The position numbers and the translations under genes were made by a program. The notes under the pieces are model-generated. The model was not told where the DNA came from and searched no databases. It saw only the letters and a program-made list of their open reading frames with translations. A DNA stretch of 64,000 nt, taken from NCBI GenBank assembly GCA_963556145.1, contig OY744464.1, positions 868,001 to 932,000 of the forward strand, in the 5' to 3' direction. Numbering within the stretch: the stretch's first letter is position 1; each line of letters opens with the position of its first letter. Positions 1 through 9,926 of this stretch are shown here, piece after piece. This stretch comes from Hygrocybe punicea. Taxonomy: Eukaryota; Basidiomycota; Agaricomycetes; Agaricales; Hygrophoraceae.

Positions 1-840
1 GGGGAGGGCAGAGAGTGGGGGGTGAAGCCTAGGTGATGACTCCCATGTCAGTCCACCTCTAATACAGTCAATTGAACTGGAAACTCACCTGGAACCACAG
101 GGGGTGGGTGCACCACATCCCCTGCTGCCCTCAGAACTCCTCCATGGCACTCAAAAGCAGCTGGAATGCACCCCTCTCGCTGGGGGCACTGGTGGTGCTG
201 TTGCTGGACCTTGGTTACACTGGGGGGGCCAAAAATTTGCCTGGAGGGGGGTAGGAGACAATAGAGGGGGATGGGAAAGTTGTGGGCCAGCAGGGGCAAC
301 AGGGAGCTGGGAGGAGAGTTGGCAGTTGAAGGGGAAGGCAGGTTGATGAGCGGAAGGTTTTGGGTTTGTCTGAGTGCGAACATAGATTTCAAGCTGAGTC
401 CAAATTTCAGCCACAACTCTGGACCTCCCCCAATTTATCTGCCTTCTGTAGCCTCAGAAACTTCATTTGACCACTCCTTTTGGTGGGACAAAATATTGCA
501 TAACATAGTGTAGAATATGTCCATAATTTATCGAAAATTCACATGCCTAATCTCAACCGCGGCACCCAAAACAGTGCTCACTCTGCCACAAATCCCACCC
601 CTGCCAACTCAAATCCATCCAGACCCCCCCAAAAATTTTACAAGGCCCCCTCACTGTCCATGCCAATCCCAACACCCAACCCTGTGACCATCCGACCAAT
701 GTGTTACCCCCCCAAACCCCCCCACTCTCCCTGGGAACCTGCTCAACTCTGCAAAATTTACATTAGCCTTCCAAATCCATCAACATGTGACCACTCTCAA
801 CCTAACTATAGAACTAGGGTTAGGACCCGTCCAAGGAGGC
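1..840. repeat. Dispersed repeat, copy 1 (paralogue of 15884-16700)
   Basis: This stretch matches 15884-16700 in the same orientation over most of its length, with many substitutions and small gaps, judged by eye. The shared part includes a G-rich leader, a GGTGGGTGCACCAC block, and a tail rich in CCAACTCAAATCCATCCAGACC. On the minus strand it holds a low-complexity reading frame with a QQQ..HQCPQ stretch, ending in a VVHPPP exon followed by a GTGAGT splice donor near position 90. It looks like part of a repeated, decayed, intron-containing gene. The left end lies outside the window. Confidence 0.75.
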
Positions 841-889
841 AATAATCCCATCAAGGATGGGATCTAAAGTCCTAGAAAAAAAGGACCGC

Positions 890-1060
890 TGAGATGTTTT
901 TGGAAATTTTATGTGGAATATATTGTGATTTATGGAGTGGGCTGAGACCTCGCTATGCTTGGCCCTGCCCTCTTGGATATTTGGTATTAAATGTTTTAGG
1001 TGCACATATAATCATAGCAATAGGAGCAGAGAATATTTTTACTGTTTTTATGTGGAATTT
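890..1060. repeat. AT-rich repeat unit related to 6750-7110
   Basis: The words GCAGAGAATATTTTTA, TTTATGTGGAAT and TATTAAA.GT.TTAGG followed by an ATAATAATAG-like tail recur in the same order at 6750-7110. It is noncoding as far as I can see. It sits immediately before a TCCTGG-rich block here, and immediately after one at 6485-6730, so the two sequence types belong to one repeat family. Confidence 0.55.
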
Positions 1061-1082
1061 TCTTCACTTTTCACTCCTCCAC

Positions 1083-1345
1083 AGGTCCTACTGGACTCCT
1101 GGTGGAATCCTGGTTGTCCTAGTGGATTCCTAGGATTCCTCCAGGAATCAACCAGGAATGTCATTCCTGGTGGAATCGGGTTCTTATTCCTGGTAAATTC
1201 CTGCTAGACTCCTGGTGGAATTTACCAGGAATGCAGACTTAGAATGATTTATTCCATGAGGATACATTCCTGGTGGATTCCTGATAAAGTCCGGCACTCA
1301 TTCCTGATAATTCCAGGTGGATTCCTGGTGAATTCCAGCAATTAA
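1083..1345. repeat. Degenerate tandem repeat of TTCCTGGTGGAATTCC type
   Basis: The core TCCTGGT(G/A)(G/A)A recurs about every 12-20 bases in irregular phase, about fourteen times. A shorter tail of the same motif lies at 1612-1662 and a second large block at 6485-6730. No long reading frame follows it. The block is interrupted near 1345 by a tRNA-like sequence. Confidence 0.7.
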
Positions 1346-1354
1346 ATTGCAAAA

Positions 1355-1450
1355 GTGTTTCTTCCAGGGATTGAACCCATGACCTCCAGAACTCTAAACC
1401 AGCCACTCAAGCCACTAGGCCATTAGTCTTATCTTTAAGTATAGCTTTGA
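1355..1450 (-). mobile_element. tRNA-derived sequence, possible SINE head
   Basis: Read on the minus strand there is a perfect RNA polymerase III box A, TGGCCTAGTGG, at 1422-1412, and a perfect box B, GGTTCAATCC, at 1377-1368, 34 nt apart. These are the internal promoter elements of a tRNA gene. The flanks do not form an acceptor stem and the T stem is weak, so it is not a working tRNA gene. A tRNA-derived SINE or decayed tRNA copy fits best. No poly(A) or simple-repeat tail was identified. Confidence 0.6.
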
Positions 1451-2762
1451 GCCTCTAATAGAGACATCTCCCTGACTTACACACTGACTTTTTGAAACCT
1501 TTTTACCTTTTTCTCAATCAATATTGACAATAGGGGATTTCTGACAACACAGATCAATAAATCCATATAGTATGCATAATTTCCTTTTTAAGTAATATTT
1601 TCTCACTAGATCCATTCCTGGTAGATTCCTGATAGATTCCTGGTAAAGTCCTGGTAAATTTCAAAGACAAGCTTCAAAATTTACTATATGTTGCACTCTC
1701 CCATACATTTCTTTAATGATAAGAAAGCCATGATCAAATATATCTAGTTAGTATCATAATGTTACAACTATCAGTAATTATTGTCAATATAAAGTCTCAG
1801 TTTCATTTTCAAATACTTCTATCTTCCTCATTCCTCTTCTCCTATATTTCTATCTCTGTGTTGTTTCTTGTTGCTTTTTAAGAATATCTCCCATATAAAA
1901 AAATAGCATAACATGAAGAAACCAGTTGAAATTACTTCAAGTCTTTTACTTCAAGATTGATTTAATTCCAACCAACTGTGCATCCAGCTGTTCGCAAGCC
2001 TATACTCAAAGTCTGTCCAAGTGACCATACAATAACATGAACATCAGAACTTATTTGTATTGAAGGCTCTCTTATAGTTAAGTATCATTCTCATCATATT
2101 TGCCAATAACCAGATTTGAGTCATTTGACCATTCAGTAAGCTGGATTATAATTTTTTGGCACATATACTCAATTGTGCATCCATAATAACACCATGCTGA
2201 TGGACATATTTTTAAGCTTGAGTCACATCTTGAACAGCCAAATGGGTATCCTCACTACCAAGTATTGGTACTACTTAATTCTAACCCTGTCCAATCAAAG
2301 CAGCTGGATCACAACCAACCAGTAATAATATCATGTCCTTGAGTCATGACTCCATTTTCTCCCAATATTTCAAATGCCTATTCAGTAACTGATTATCTGA
2401 CAGTACCAGACTTTCATTTGAAGTGGTAGCAACTGAATACAAAGATCTCTGAACAAATATATGCCAGATCTATCAACAAGGAATCTGGAATTTGCTTTCT
2501 GAGTTGCCCTGAAAACTATTCTTCCAAAACTTAAAGTATGTAAAGGCTGATGCATTAGAAGCTATACATGCCATCAAGAGCCCTAGAAAATGTGGGATTC
2601 ACTCATAGACTATCCAAATTTAAGATACTTTATTGAGTTTAGATGATATAGTCTCATGGTGTCCTTCATCTGACCTAACAAAACTCTGGTCTAACCTTCC
2701 TTCCAGGTCCAACTACAAATTCTCACTGATCTTGTCTAATTGGAAGTGAACAATTCTGGAGG
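1451..2762. other. AT-rich stretch with no recognisable gene
   Basis: No reading frame of useful length and no terminal repeats were found. A short relic of the TCCTGG repeat occurs at 1612-1662. The rest looks like old decayed intergenic or transposon DNA. Confidence 0.6.
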
Positions 2763-2822
2763 AAGGTTGCATGATGAGTCATGCAACCTTTAGTATGGAC
2801 AGCCACTAGTGACTGTCCATAC
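2763..2822. other. Two adjacent perfect hairpins
   Basis: Positions 2763-2774 and 2779-2790 form a perfect 12-bp stem (AAGGTTGCATGA) with a 4-base loop. Three bases on, 2793-2802 and 2813-2822 form a perfect 10-bp stem (GTATGGACAG). Its 10-base loop contains a second palindrome, CACTAGTG, at 2804-2811. Both arms are intact although the surrounding DNA is decayed. This could be the remnant of a foldback element or a cruciform-forming site. Confidence 0.7.
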
Positions 2823-3325
2823 GGTCCAAAGCCTTAGTAATATTCCTGACTATTCTATTATGAGGAAGTCGCAACTATGTTGTCAGAAACAAAACCTTGC
2901 TTGCCATTGTAAATAAAAATCAAACATATTTGTATTTTCATAGCATAGTACATAATTCATAAATACATGGTATCATAGGAAAATTGCAAGGAAGTTGAAG
3001 TCCAGGATTTATTGGAATGACTGCCAGAGAAAATTGGTTTGAACGAAAAGTGGTTACAATTATGGGGGTGCAAGAAAGCTTCCGTGTTTATGCAAGCAAG
3101 GTAATTCAGAAATGTCCTGCAGCATTCCACCACCCCTTGTTGTACTACTCTGATCTTGTTCCCATCCAGCATCATGATCAGATGTTCTGTGTTCATTCCA
3201 ATAATATGGATGTTATTGCCAGCCTGGTGCAACCCATACATACATGCTTTATGCTAATATTGATTTTAGCTGGTTCATTCTTGTTGCAGTTAAACTTCCA
3301 TGTAATCTACACACTCCTTGCCAAT
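2823..3325. other. No recognisable gene; one short open frame of unknown origin
   Basis: An open minus-strand frame of about 94 codons occupies 3241-2957. It is overlapped by an equally long plus-strand frame, and neither matches a family I know. I treat both as chance or decayed frames. Confidence 0.4.
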
Positions 3326-3672
3326 TAGTGTTGCCACAGTTATGAGCCTATGACCGATGTTTTTTGGAAAATGGCTACATCATTCCTAATAAAATAGTCA
3401 ATATTATGAGGATATTTGAGTGTGTAGATCACATGAAAAGCCAAGGGGTCTTCTGACAACAGTAGTTGATCGGATGGGTCTTTGCTCACTTATTTTACCA
3501 GCTTTCAATCAGCTACAATTCAAAGCTGATTCCAAGCTGGTCAAATAAGCAAGCCAAGGCTGATCTGATCAACTACTGTTGGTAGAAGACCCCTCAGCTT
3601 TCCATGTCATCTACATGCTCAATATCTACATAATATTGACTATTTTATTGGGTATGATATATGGCAACACTA
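3326..3672. mobile_element. Foldback MITE with TAGTGTTGCCA ends
   Basis: The ends are inverted copies of TAGTGTTGCCA. Long imperfect inverted arms follow, about 3384-3490 against 3535-3655, sharing AATAAAATAGTCAATATTATG (with a mismatch) and the block around GGGGTCTTCT..CAACAGTAGTTGATC. The end sequence is of hAT type. I could not find a matching 8-bp duplication outside (TTGCCAAT left, ACAGGAAG right), so the flanks have diverged or the true ends lie elsewhere. It has no coding capacity. Confidence 0.65.
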
Positions 3673-3674
3673 AC

Positions 3675-3845
3675 AGGAAGGACTATCCAGGGGAGAGAGA
3701 AAGTTGGAGGGGAAGGAGGGGGAAAGTCAGAGAGGGAGTGGGAAAGGGGAGGGGGTTAGTAAGAGGGAGAGGGAAAGGGGAGGGGGTTAGTAAGAGGGAG
3801 AGGATAGAGGTAGAGGATAAAGAGAAAGGGAGACAGTAAAGGGAG
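3675..3845. repeat. Purine-rich tract with a tandem duplication
   Basis: Almost pure G and A on the plus strand. A unit of about 37 bp, AGTAAGAGGGAGAGGGAAAG plus GGGAGGGGGTT, is duplicated side by side near 3755-3800. Open frames here are low-complexity artefacts. Confidence 0.7.
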
Positions 3846-3849
3846 ACAG

Positions 3850-5260
3850 AGGTTCCTACCTCGTTCGCAGTCTGGTCATCCTCATTCATGGTCCTCGTTT
3901 GCTGGTGTTGCTCCTGCTGGTGTTGCTGCTGCCATCATTGTCCTTTGTGACTCTTGTGGCCACTGTTGTCCCGTTGTTGTTGTCCTTTGTTGTCTCCATC
4001 TCCGTTGTCCCCATTGCATCCTGTTGGCTTTGTCGCCCTTGGACCCATTCCCGTTCTCATCTTGTCATGGTTGTTGCCATCCCATCGTCTGCCTCCTTCG
4101 CACTGGCCTATGTGGCGGTGGGGGCAAGGGAGGTAGGGTGTGCCACTAGTCAGTATATAATAATATATGAATTTTAAACAGAAAAACTTACAGAAGGGTG
4201 TTGTTGTTGTTGTTGTCCTTCGTCATCTTTGCTGGATTTCATCAGCGTGGTGCTTGGATGCAGTGCAGCCCTGTAGTACAACATTAGCAGAAACGAAGAA
4301 AAATACATGCCTGGGCAGTGGGGGTGGATGCACCACCCCCACTGCGTCTGTGTTTACTGGCCTCTCTGTTGCCCCCATCTCCTATTTGGTTGCATCGCGG
4401 TTGTCTAGGGGGCATTGCTGCCCATTGGGTGTCCCTTGCCATCTATGCTGCTTTCAGCCATGGGATGTTGAGGCCATGGTCATGGGCATAGGCATCATAG
4501 TAATAGTCAGTACCGCAATATAAACACAAAGATGTGAATAAAAAACATCCCGATGTGGGGGTGGGCACATTACCACCCCCACCGTGGCCGCCTGCATTTG
4601 TCCACATGAAGTTGCTGTTGCCATTGCTGTTGCCGGTCCCAGTCCCGTTCCTGTTGCGTTCCCATTCTCGTGGACGTGTACGTTGTAGGTAATGGTCAGT
4701 AATGGAATAGAAATTTAAAAAAATGTAAAACATACTGATGCGGGGGTGGGGACATCACCACCCCCTCCGTGGCCGTTCTCCTGTTCTCGTTCTCATTCCC
4801 GTTCCCATTCTCATTCCTGCTCTCAATCCCGTTCCCGCTCTTGTTCCCATTCTCGTTCCCATTCTCGTGGGCCTAGGCGTGGGCATGGACCTCATAGGAA
4901 ATAGTCAGTAACAGAATATAAAAATTAAAAAAGACATACTGATGTGGGGGTGGGCACATCACCACCCCCTCCGTGGCCACCTGTGTTTGTCCGCATCGTG
5001 AAGTTGTTGTTGCTGTTGCTGTTGCTGCTTGGTGTTCCGTTCCCTAACCCATTCCCTCCTTCTCATTCCCGTTTGCATTCCTGTTTGTGTTCCTGTTTGC
5101 GTTCCTGTGGTTCCCGTTCCCCTTGGTGTCATTCTGTTTTGCGCTCCCTTTCCTGTTCATGCATGTGGGGTGTTGGGTGTTGGGCATTGTCGTGTTGGAC
5201 GTTGGTTGTTGGCGTGTTGGTTGTTGGCATGTTGAATGCGTGATTGCAGCTGTGTTGAAT
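3850..5260 (-). repeat. Tandem array of about 190-230 bp units resembling repeated exon-intron blocks
   Basis: Four units carry a GGGGGTGG..CATCACCACCCCC block at about 4320, 4556, 4742 and 4946. On the minus strand each block reads like the end of a low-complexity exon. At 4742 and 4946 it is followed by a GTATGT donor, an AT-rich stretch and an ACTGAC branch-like sequence; at 4320 the donor reads GCATGT and at 4556 it is damaged. Between blocks lie short GTTCCC/CATTCTC repeats encoding Gly/Asn/Arg-rich peptides. It appears to be a decayed gene in which an exon-intron pair was duplicated in tandem. No start or stop can be assigned. Confidence 0.55.
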
Positions 5261-5358
5261 TTTCAGGTCATGTGATCACACGCGTCTGTGTTGAATGGTC
5301 CGTGCATCACTCATTTTGGGTATATAATTGAGTTTCCGCCACCGTAAACTCTTGGGAC

Positions 5359-6384
5359 TAGTGAATGGCATGGGTCTGGGTAAACCCGCGGTTTTTGCCG
5401 CGGGTTTAGCCACGGGGCGGGTCCAGGTCACACTTTTGTGACCCGCAGCTGTACCCATACCTGCGACGGGTTACCCGTGACTTTTAAGTCATGCCGTTGA
5501 CGCGAGCTTCAACGCGTCGCTCAACCATCAACAGCAGAGACCAGGCGTCGCCTGGTCTCTGCCCCAGGTAAGTTTCTTATTGAGTTTTCTATATTATTCT
5601 AATGAATCTTACAGGTAAAATATAACTACGTGGATCAAAACGAATCAAAACGAGGGCGGAAACAGGGGCGGAAACGAGGGCGGCAATGGAGGTGGTGGCA
5701 GGTGAATGGCAACAGCAATGGCGACAACAACAGCGGCAATGGTAACGACCATGGCCACCACCATGGCCACCACCATTACCACGACCAACAACAACACCAA
5801 CGTGATTGGGAGGTGGGCAACCGCGAACGAGGGCAATGGACAACCACAAACGAGGGCAATGGCTGGGTGGGTGGTGCGCCCACTGCCCGGCCTCTCGGTA
5901 TGTGTCCCCGTCCCGTCATCCATGCTAATGCCTGAATGAATAGGTTGTTACAATACTTTGTGAACACGCTGTGATGCACCGACTGACGTGTAGACATCGT
6001 TCACGAGGTAGGCACCAAGGACAACGGCACCAAGAAGGACAACAGGAGTGTGGGCTACACCCACGCTCCCTCATCCCAGGCTCCCCACATACCGGTCCGC
6101 GATGAGCCAGAGCGCCCAAAGACCACCATCCCCTTCACCTCGCGTCCACCGGCGTTGCGTCAATTGATGCACGTCCATTGTTGCGAGGTCAAATGGTGAT
6201 GTGGGCAGGGCGATGAGTGGGTGAGACCCATGGGTTACCCACGGCGGGTACGGGTTCTTGCGGGTATGGGTGTGAAGTTCAGTTACCCGCGGCATAACCC
6301 ATACCCCCCAGGCGGGTGCGGGTTTCCACGGGTACGGGCACGGGTATGCTCAGAAAACCCATGGGTTACCTGTGCCGTACACTA
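5359..6384 (+). mobile_element. Non-autonomous hAT-type element (1026 bp)
   Basis: The left end is TAGTGAATGGCATGGGTCTG. The right end, inverted, is TAGTGTACGGCACAGGTAAC. The flanking octamers CTTGGGAC (5351-5358) and CTCGGGAC (6385-6392) form an 8-bp target duplication with one mismatch. Subterminal GGGTTACCC/CGCGGGT words repeat near both ends, as expected for transposase-binding sites. Two adjacent hairpins (around 5500-5560) lie inside the left end. It encodes no transposase. Its interior holds a low-complexity gene described separately. Confidence 0.85.
5629..6215 (+). pseudogene. Low-complexity, intron-containing gene carried by the 5359-6384 element
   Basis: I do not recognise a named family. 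The visible exon runs from a likely acceptor (..CTTACAG) near 5613 to a GTATGT donor near 5898. It encodes Lys/Arg-, then Asn/Gly-, then His/Gln-rich sequence, ending in a stretch that reads GWVVRPLP or GGAPTARPLG depending on frame. A later exon contains a block around 6047 encoding SVGYTHAP-like residues, and the sequence GCGTCAATTGATGC at 6157-6170 (TSIDA in one frame). The same signatures occur in the elements at 7256-13602 and 24520-25652. The correct frame and the ends are uncertain, and it may be decayed. Confidence 0.4.
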
Positions 6385-6484
6385 CTCGGGACACAACCCC
6401 AAACAGTAGATATCAATTATATATTATATAATGTATTAAACAGTATAGCCTAAATAGGATGCCTAGGCATTGCTATAAATGGTG

Positions 6485-6730
6485 ATTTATGGATTCCTGG
6501 TGGAATTCATCAGGACTCCTGGTAAAGTCCTGGTTACAGGTGATTCCTGGTTCTTTCCTGGTACCAGGAAGTCCTGGTAAAGTCCCAGTCAATCTCTGGG
6601 AATTCCTGGTGGATGTTATCAGGATTCCTTGTAAATTGAGTGGTGGACTCAGAATCTGGCTGGAAGCCATTCCTGGCTAGTCCTGGTGAATTCCTGGTAA
6701 ATTCCTGGTAAATACTCGGTATTCCTGGTT
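6485..6730. repeat. Second block of TCCTGG-type degenerate repeat
   Basis: The same irregular repeat as at 1083-1345: about seventeen TCCTGGT cores with GGTGGAATTC and GGTAAAGTCC variants. No coding signal was seen. Confidence 0.7.
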
Positions 6731-6749
6731 GACTCCAGGAGGATGTGTG

Positions 6750-7110
6750 GGGGAGTGTAAAGTCCTCAGAATTTTTGATGAAGGGGGCTCAGCCCTGATG
6801 TCTTAGATATTTAGTGGCATATAATAATAAAAATAGGTGCAGAGAATATTTTTATGTGGAATATATCATAAAGGGGGCTGTTCACTCAGCCCCACCCCCT
6901 CAACTATTAGGTGTCAATAATTAATAGTAATAGGTACTAAAGGAAGAATTGTGATTTTTTATACATGTTGTGCATTTCAGAGAATATTCTTAGGTGGAAT
7001 ATATCACAAAGGGGGCTCAGACCTCACTTCAATTGGCCACACCTGGAATATTTTCTATTAAAAGTCTTAGGGGTACAAATAATAATAGTAGTAGATAGTA
7101 AAGGAAGGAT
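6750..7110. repeat. Tandem copies of an AT-rich repeat of about 120-130 bp
   Basis: Partial copies begin near 6765, 6838 and 6977. They share GCAGAGAATATTTTTATGTG, AAAGGGGGCT.AG.CC and GTGTCAATAATTAATAGTAA-like words, and the same unit occurs at 890-1060. I see no gene. Confidence 0.55.
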
Positions 7111-7178
7111 CAAGAATGTTTGTCTTGAGTGTCAAAACATTTTAGTCACCTTTTGCAATGTTTCAGATGACTTACTTT

Positions 7179-7255
7179 GTTGCTTTTTGTGCCACTGATG
7201 TTGGTTCGCTACACTCACCAACACTTGCAGCACCCCATCTTAATTTACCTTATAT
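7179..7255. repeat. Left part of a minisatellite split by a hAT element
   Basis: The sequence TTTTTGTGCCACTGATGTT..GTTCGCTACACTCACCAACAC..GCACCCCATCTTAATTTAC is one unit of the array that resumes at 13603-13890. The hAT element at 7256-13602 was inserted between the two parts. Confidence 0.75.
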
Positions 7256-7921
7256 TAGTGTTGCCGAAGTCTGGTTTGGTCCGGTTTTTGGCCTTTTTGG
7301 CTGAACTGAAAACCGGACCCTTGGTTCAGTTCGGCCCTTCTGCTGAACTGGAACCAGGACCATGTGAGACCGTTCCGTGCAGTTTGGTCTGCATCTGGAC
7401 ATGGTTTGCACCGTGAACCATCCTCCTCCACCCTCAAATTTCCTCGCAAGCCACAGCGCCATGTCAATTGACGTGGGTCTGGGGTTGCAAGGAGTTGGGA
7501 TGGGTGGGGAGGAAGGGGGACCTTCGTTCTGCCATGTCACTGCTGTTGCTGCAGCTGCAGTGGCCACCACTGCCATTGGTGCTGCGTCGCTGCTGGCGCC
7601 ATTGTTGCTACTGCTGCTGTTGCCACTGTCACTGCTGCTGCTGCTGCTGCCATAGCTGCTGTGGTTGTTGCCGCCGCCGTTTTCATTGCAGCCGTGGTTG
7701 CTGCCACTGCTGCTGGGGTTGCCATGGGGCTGCTGCCACGTCCACACTCGCATGGAGCTCACAGTGGGTAAGTTAGATAAATAAATGAGATATAAGAAAT
7801 GACGTATCTTAGCAGCGGGGGTGGGCGCACCACTCCCCGCTGTGTCCTGTTCTTGCTACCATCCCTGGTTCTCATCATGGGCATGGTGTGGGCGTGAGCA
7901 TGTTGTGGCATGGGCAGGCAT

Positions 7922-8552
7922 TGCAGCAGGTGCTGCTAGCCCCTAGGACCCTGGAGACCCTTAGCTAGTAGATTTCCTTTCCTGTAGTAGCTTAGTCATC
8001 CATCTCAGGGTTTTCCTTAGCTTTCCCCTCCCAGCTGTGGCTCCCTCTGAGCTCTTCCCCAGGTTAAGGCTAGGCAGGGGTTTACACCCATGTTACACCA
8101 AGGGTTTTGCAACCCTTCAAGGGTTTGATGAATTGCTCAATGTAGGATGTATATTTTGACACAGACATTGTGAAGACCTAAGAGAGTAGTATTTCCTCTA
8201 GTTCCTAACCAAGAGTTGAACCTGATTAACCTAGTGGATTTCATACAGTACATAAATCAAGATGCAGTGCTTCTCAAAACCCTTCAGGGGTTTTACAAAA
8301 ACTCGGAGTAAAAACCCCTGAAGGGTTTTGAAAAACACTGCATCTTGATTTATGCACTGTATGAAATCCACTAGGTTCATCAGGTTCAACTCTTGGTGAG
8401 GAACTAGAGGAAATACTACTCTCTTAGGTCTTCACAATGTCTGTGTCAAAATATACATCCTACATTGAGCAATTCATCAAATCCTTGGTGTAACACGGGT
8501 GTAAACCCCTGCCTAGCCTTACTTCCCCTGAGGTCCGGAGATCCCCTCTCCA
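7922..8552 (+). repeat. Left LTR of the outer element, split by a foldback element
   Basis: Positions 7922-8060 and 8529-8552 match the intact right LTR (13019-13180). The 460-bp insertion lies between CTCTTCCCC and CTGAGGTCC, and the TTCCCC run is duplicated at the junction. Confidence 0.85.
8061..8520. mobile_element. Foldback MITE with arms of about 220 bp
   Basis: The left arm (about 8064-8290) and right arm (about 8305-8520) are near-perfect inverted copies, starting TTAAGGCTAGGCAGGGGTTT. The centre is a short AACTCGGAGTA-like loop flanked by CCCTTCAGGGGTTTT. The flanks TCTTCCCC and ACTTCCCC match in 7 of 8 bases, in keeping with an 8-bp duplication. It has no coding capacity. The empty site is visible in the partner LTR at 13019-13180, which proves insertion after retrotransposition. 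Confidence 0.85.
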
Positions 8553-8555
8553 ACG

Positions 8556-8578
8556 TGGGGATGAGAGCGATTCGAGCC
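8556..8578 (+). promoter_or_regulatory. Primer-binding site of the outer LTR element
   Basis: TGGGGATGAGAGCGATTCGA follows the left LTR after the spacer ACG. Its complement ends in a CCA preceded by a T-arm-like TCGAATC, so it resembles the 3' end of a tRNA. The other two members have nearly the same site. The tRNA species was not determined. Confidence 0.7.
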
Positions 8579-9527
8579 ACGCAGCCATAGGACCATATCT
8601 CGAAAGGATCAACACATGAAATTTCGAACACAGAAGGAAACTTGTCAGGAAATCGACAGGACACGCAAACGAAGTGCGAAACACAACAGAATCAACACCA
8701 TTCACCCACCCATCTCATTTACATCAGTTTTTGTTTCTTATTATTCAATCCTGTTTTTCTCACATTCAAAATTGGTTCAAATTTTTTCACGCGCTCGAAT
8801 TACCCATTTCCGACTATTTCTCTGTTCATACAACTCACCCAACTACCGAACTACACTATGGCACCAAGAAAACGTGACCTGAAGGTCATGAAGACTGAAA
8901 AAGAACTCCATGCGGAACACGACGCATGGATTCTCGAGCTGCAAAAATGGTTAGCAGCAGAACGCGAGGAGAAAGAGAAAAACGCGGAGAAAAAGATGAA
9001 GGAAAAGATGAGACAGAAGGAAAAGATAGCATGACAGGCACTCCATCGTGCAACGGAAGGTATGCACCTTGAAACGGAGGCGCAAGACTCATCACAGGCC
9101 AAAAACGAGGAGCCGTGCACAAACGAGGAATTGTTTGCCGTGCCCAGGCTGCCAACCGCATCCCAGGTCCCCACAACGTCAACGACACCCCCGTCTGCCA
9201 CATCCCAAGCCCCAACACCATCCACACACACGTCCAACACGTCGCCATCGTACAACGCACCCGCCACGTCACCACTTGCCCAAACGCCGCTGGTGCCATG
9301 TATGCAACCAACGGCACCCCAAAACACAACAGGGATATCCAGAACACCCCACGCACAACCCCATCACCTAGCCCCATCGCCGTTGACCCAAGGACAGCCA
9401 ATGCGAGCAACCGTGTACACAAACAAGCCCCAGTCCAGCCCTGCCACTGCCGCCACGTCACCACCAGCCCCCACATGTGGAGAAATGCCCCACGTCCAAA
9501 CGTCGATCCCTGACACGTCGATACTGG

Positions 9528-9679
9528 TGGACTAGTGGATTGTAGCCACTAGTCCAGTGATCACGTGACCTTCCCACGGTTCAATGCAGTAGATAGCCCT
9601 GTTTGGTAGTCAGTAGAGATTTTAGATTTAGTCTTAGCCTCTGAGCCAGCGATTAGCTCGAGGACACTCTCCGTGTCCA
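9528..9679 (+). repeat. 5' LTR of the inner element
   Basis: It matches 11883-12032 almost base for base, differing by a few substitutions and a small gap near the 3' end (CACTCTCCGTGTCCA against CACTCCATGTCCA). Confidence 0.9.
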
Positions 9680-9682
9680 TCG

Positions 9683-9705
9683 TGGTGATGAGAGTGAGAT
9701 CTAAG
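9683..9705 (+). promoter_or_regulatory. Primer-binding site of the inner LTR element
   Basis: TGGTGATGAGAGTGAGATCT begins three bases after the LTR end. It agrees with the sites of the other two members over TGG.GATGAGAG. Confidence 0.7.
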
Positions 9706-9926
9706 CTTTAACACGCCCACTTGACCTCTGCTTATCTCCGCTTTCTCTGTGTTTCTTCATCTTTATGTCTTTGCGTCCCTCTGCATATTTGCGTTTTCCC
9801 TCTGCCTATCTGCATTTTCCCTCTGCGTCAGCGTCTCAGCGTTTCTGTGTTATCACGTCCTTTGTCTCAGCGTCCTACATCCATTTCTTTATCATTTATT
9901 GTCGTCCTTGCCTTCCACTATCAAGT

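Noticed and set aside
1368..1422. A functional tRNA gene on the minus strand
   Set aside because: Boxes A and B are perfect, but no acceptor stem forms and the T stem is weak.
3326..3672. A target duplication of the 3326-3672 MITE
   Set aside because: The octamers TTGCCAAT and ACAGGAAG do not match, so I do not claim one.
7468..7776. A plus-strand Cys/Leu-rich protein
   Set aside because: It is the antisense of the Ser/Asn/Gly-rich exon. CTG/GCTGCT repeats keep it open on both strands.
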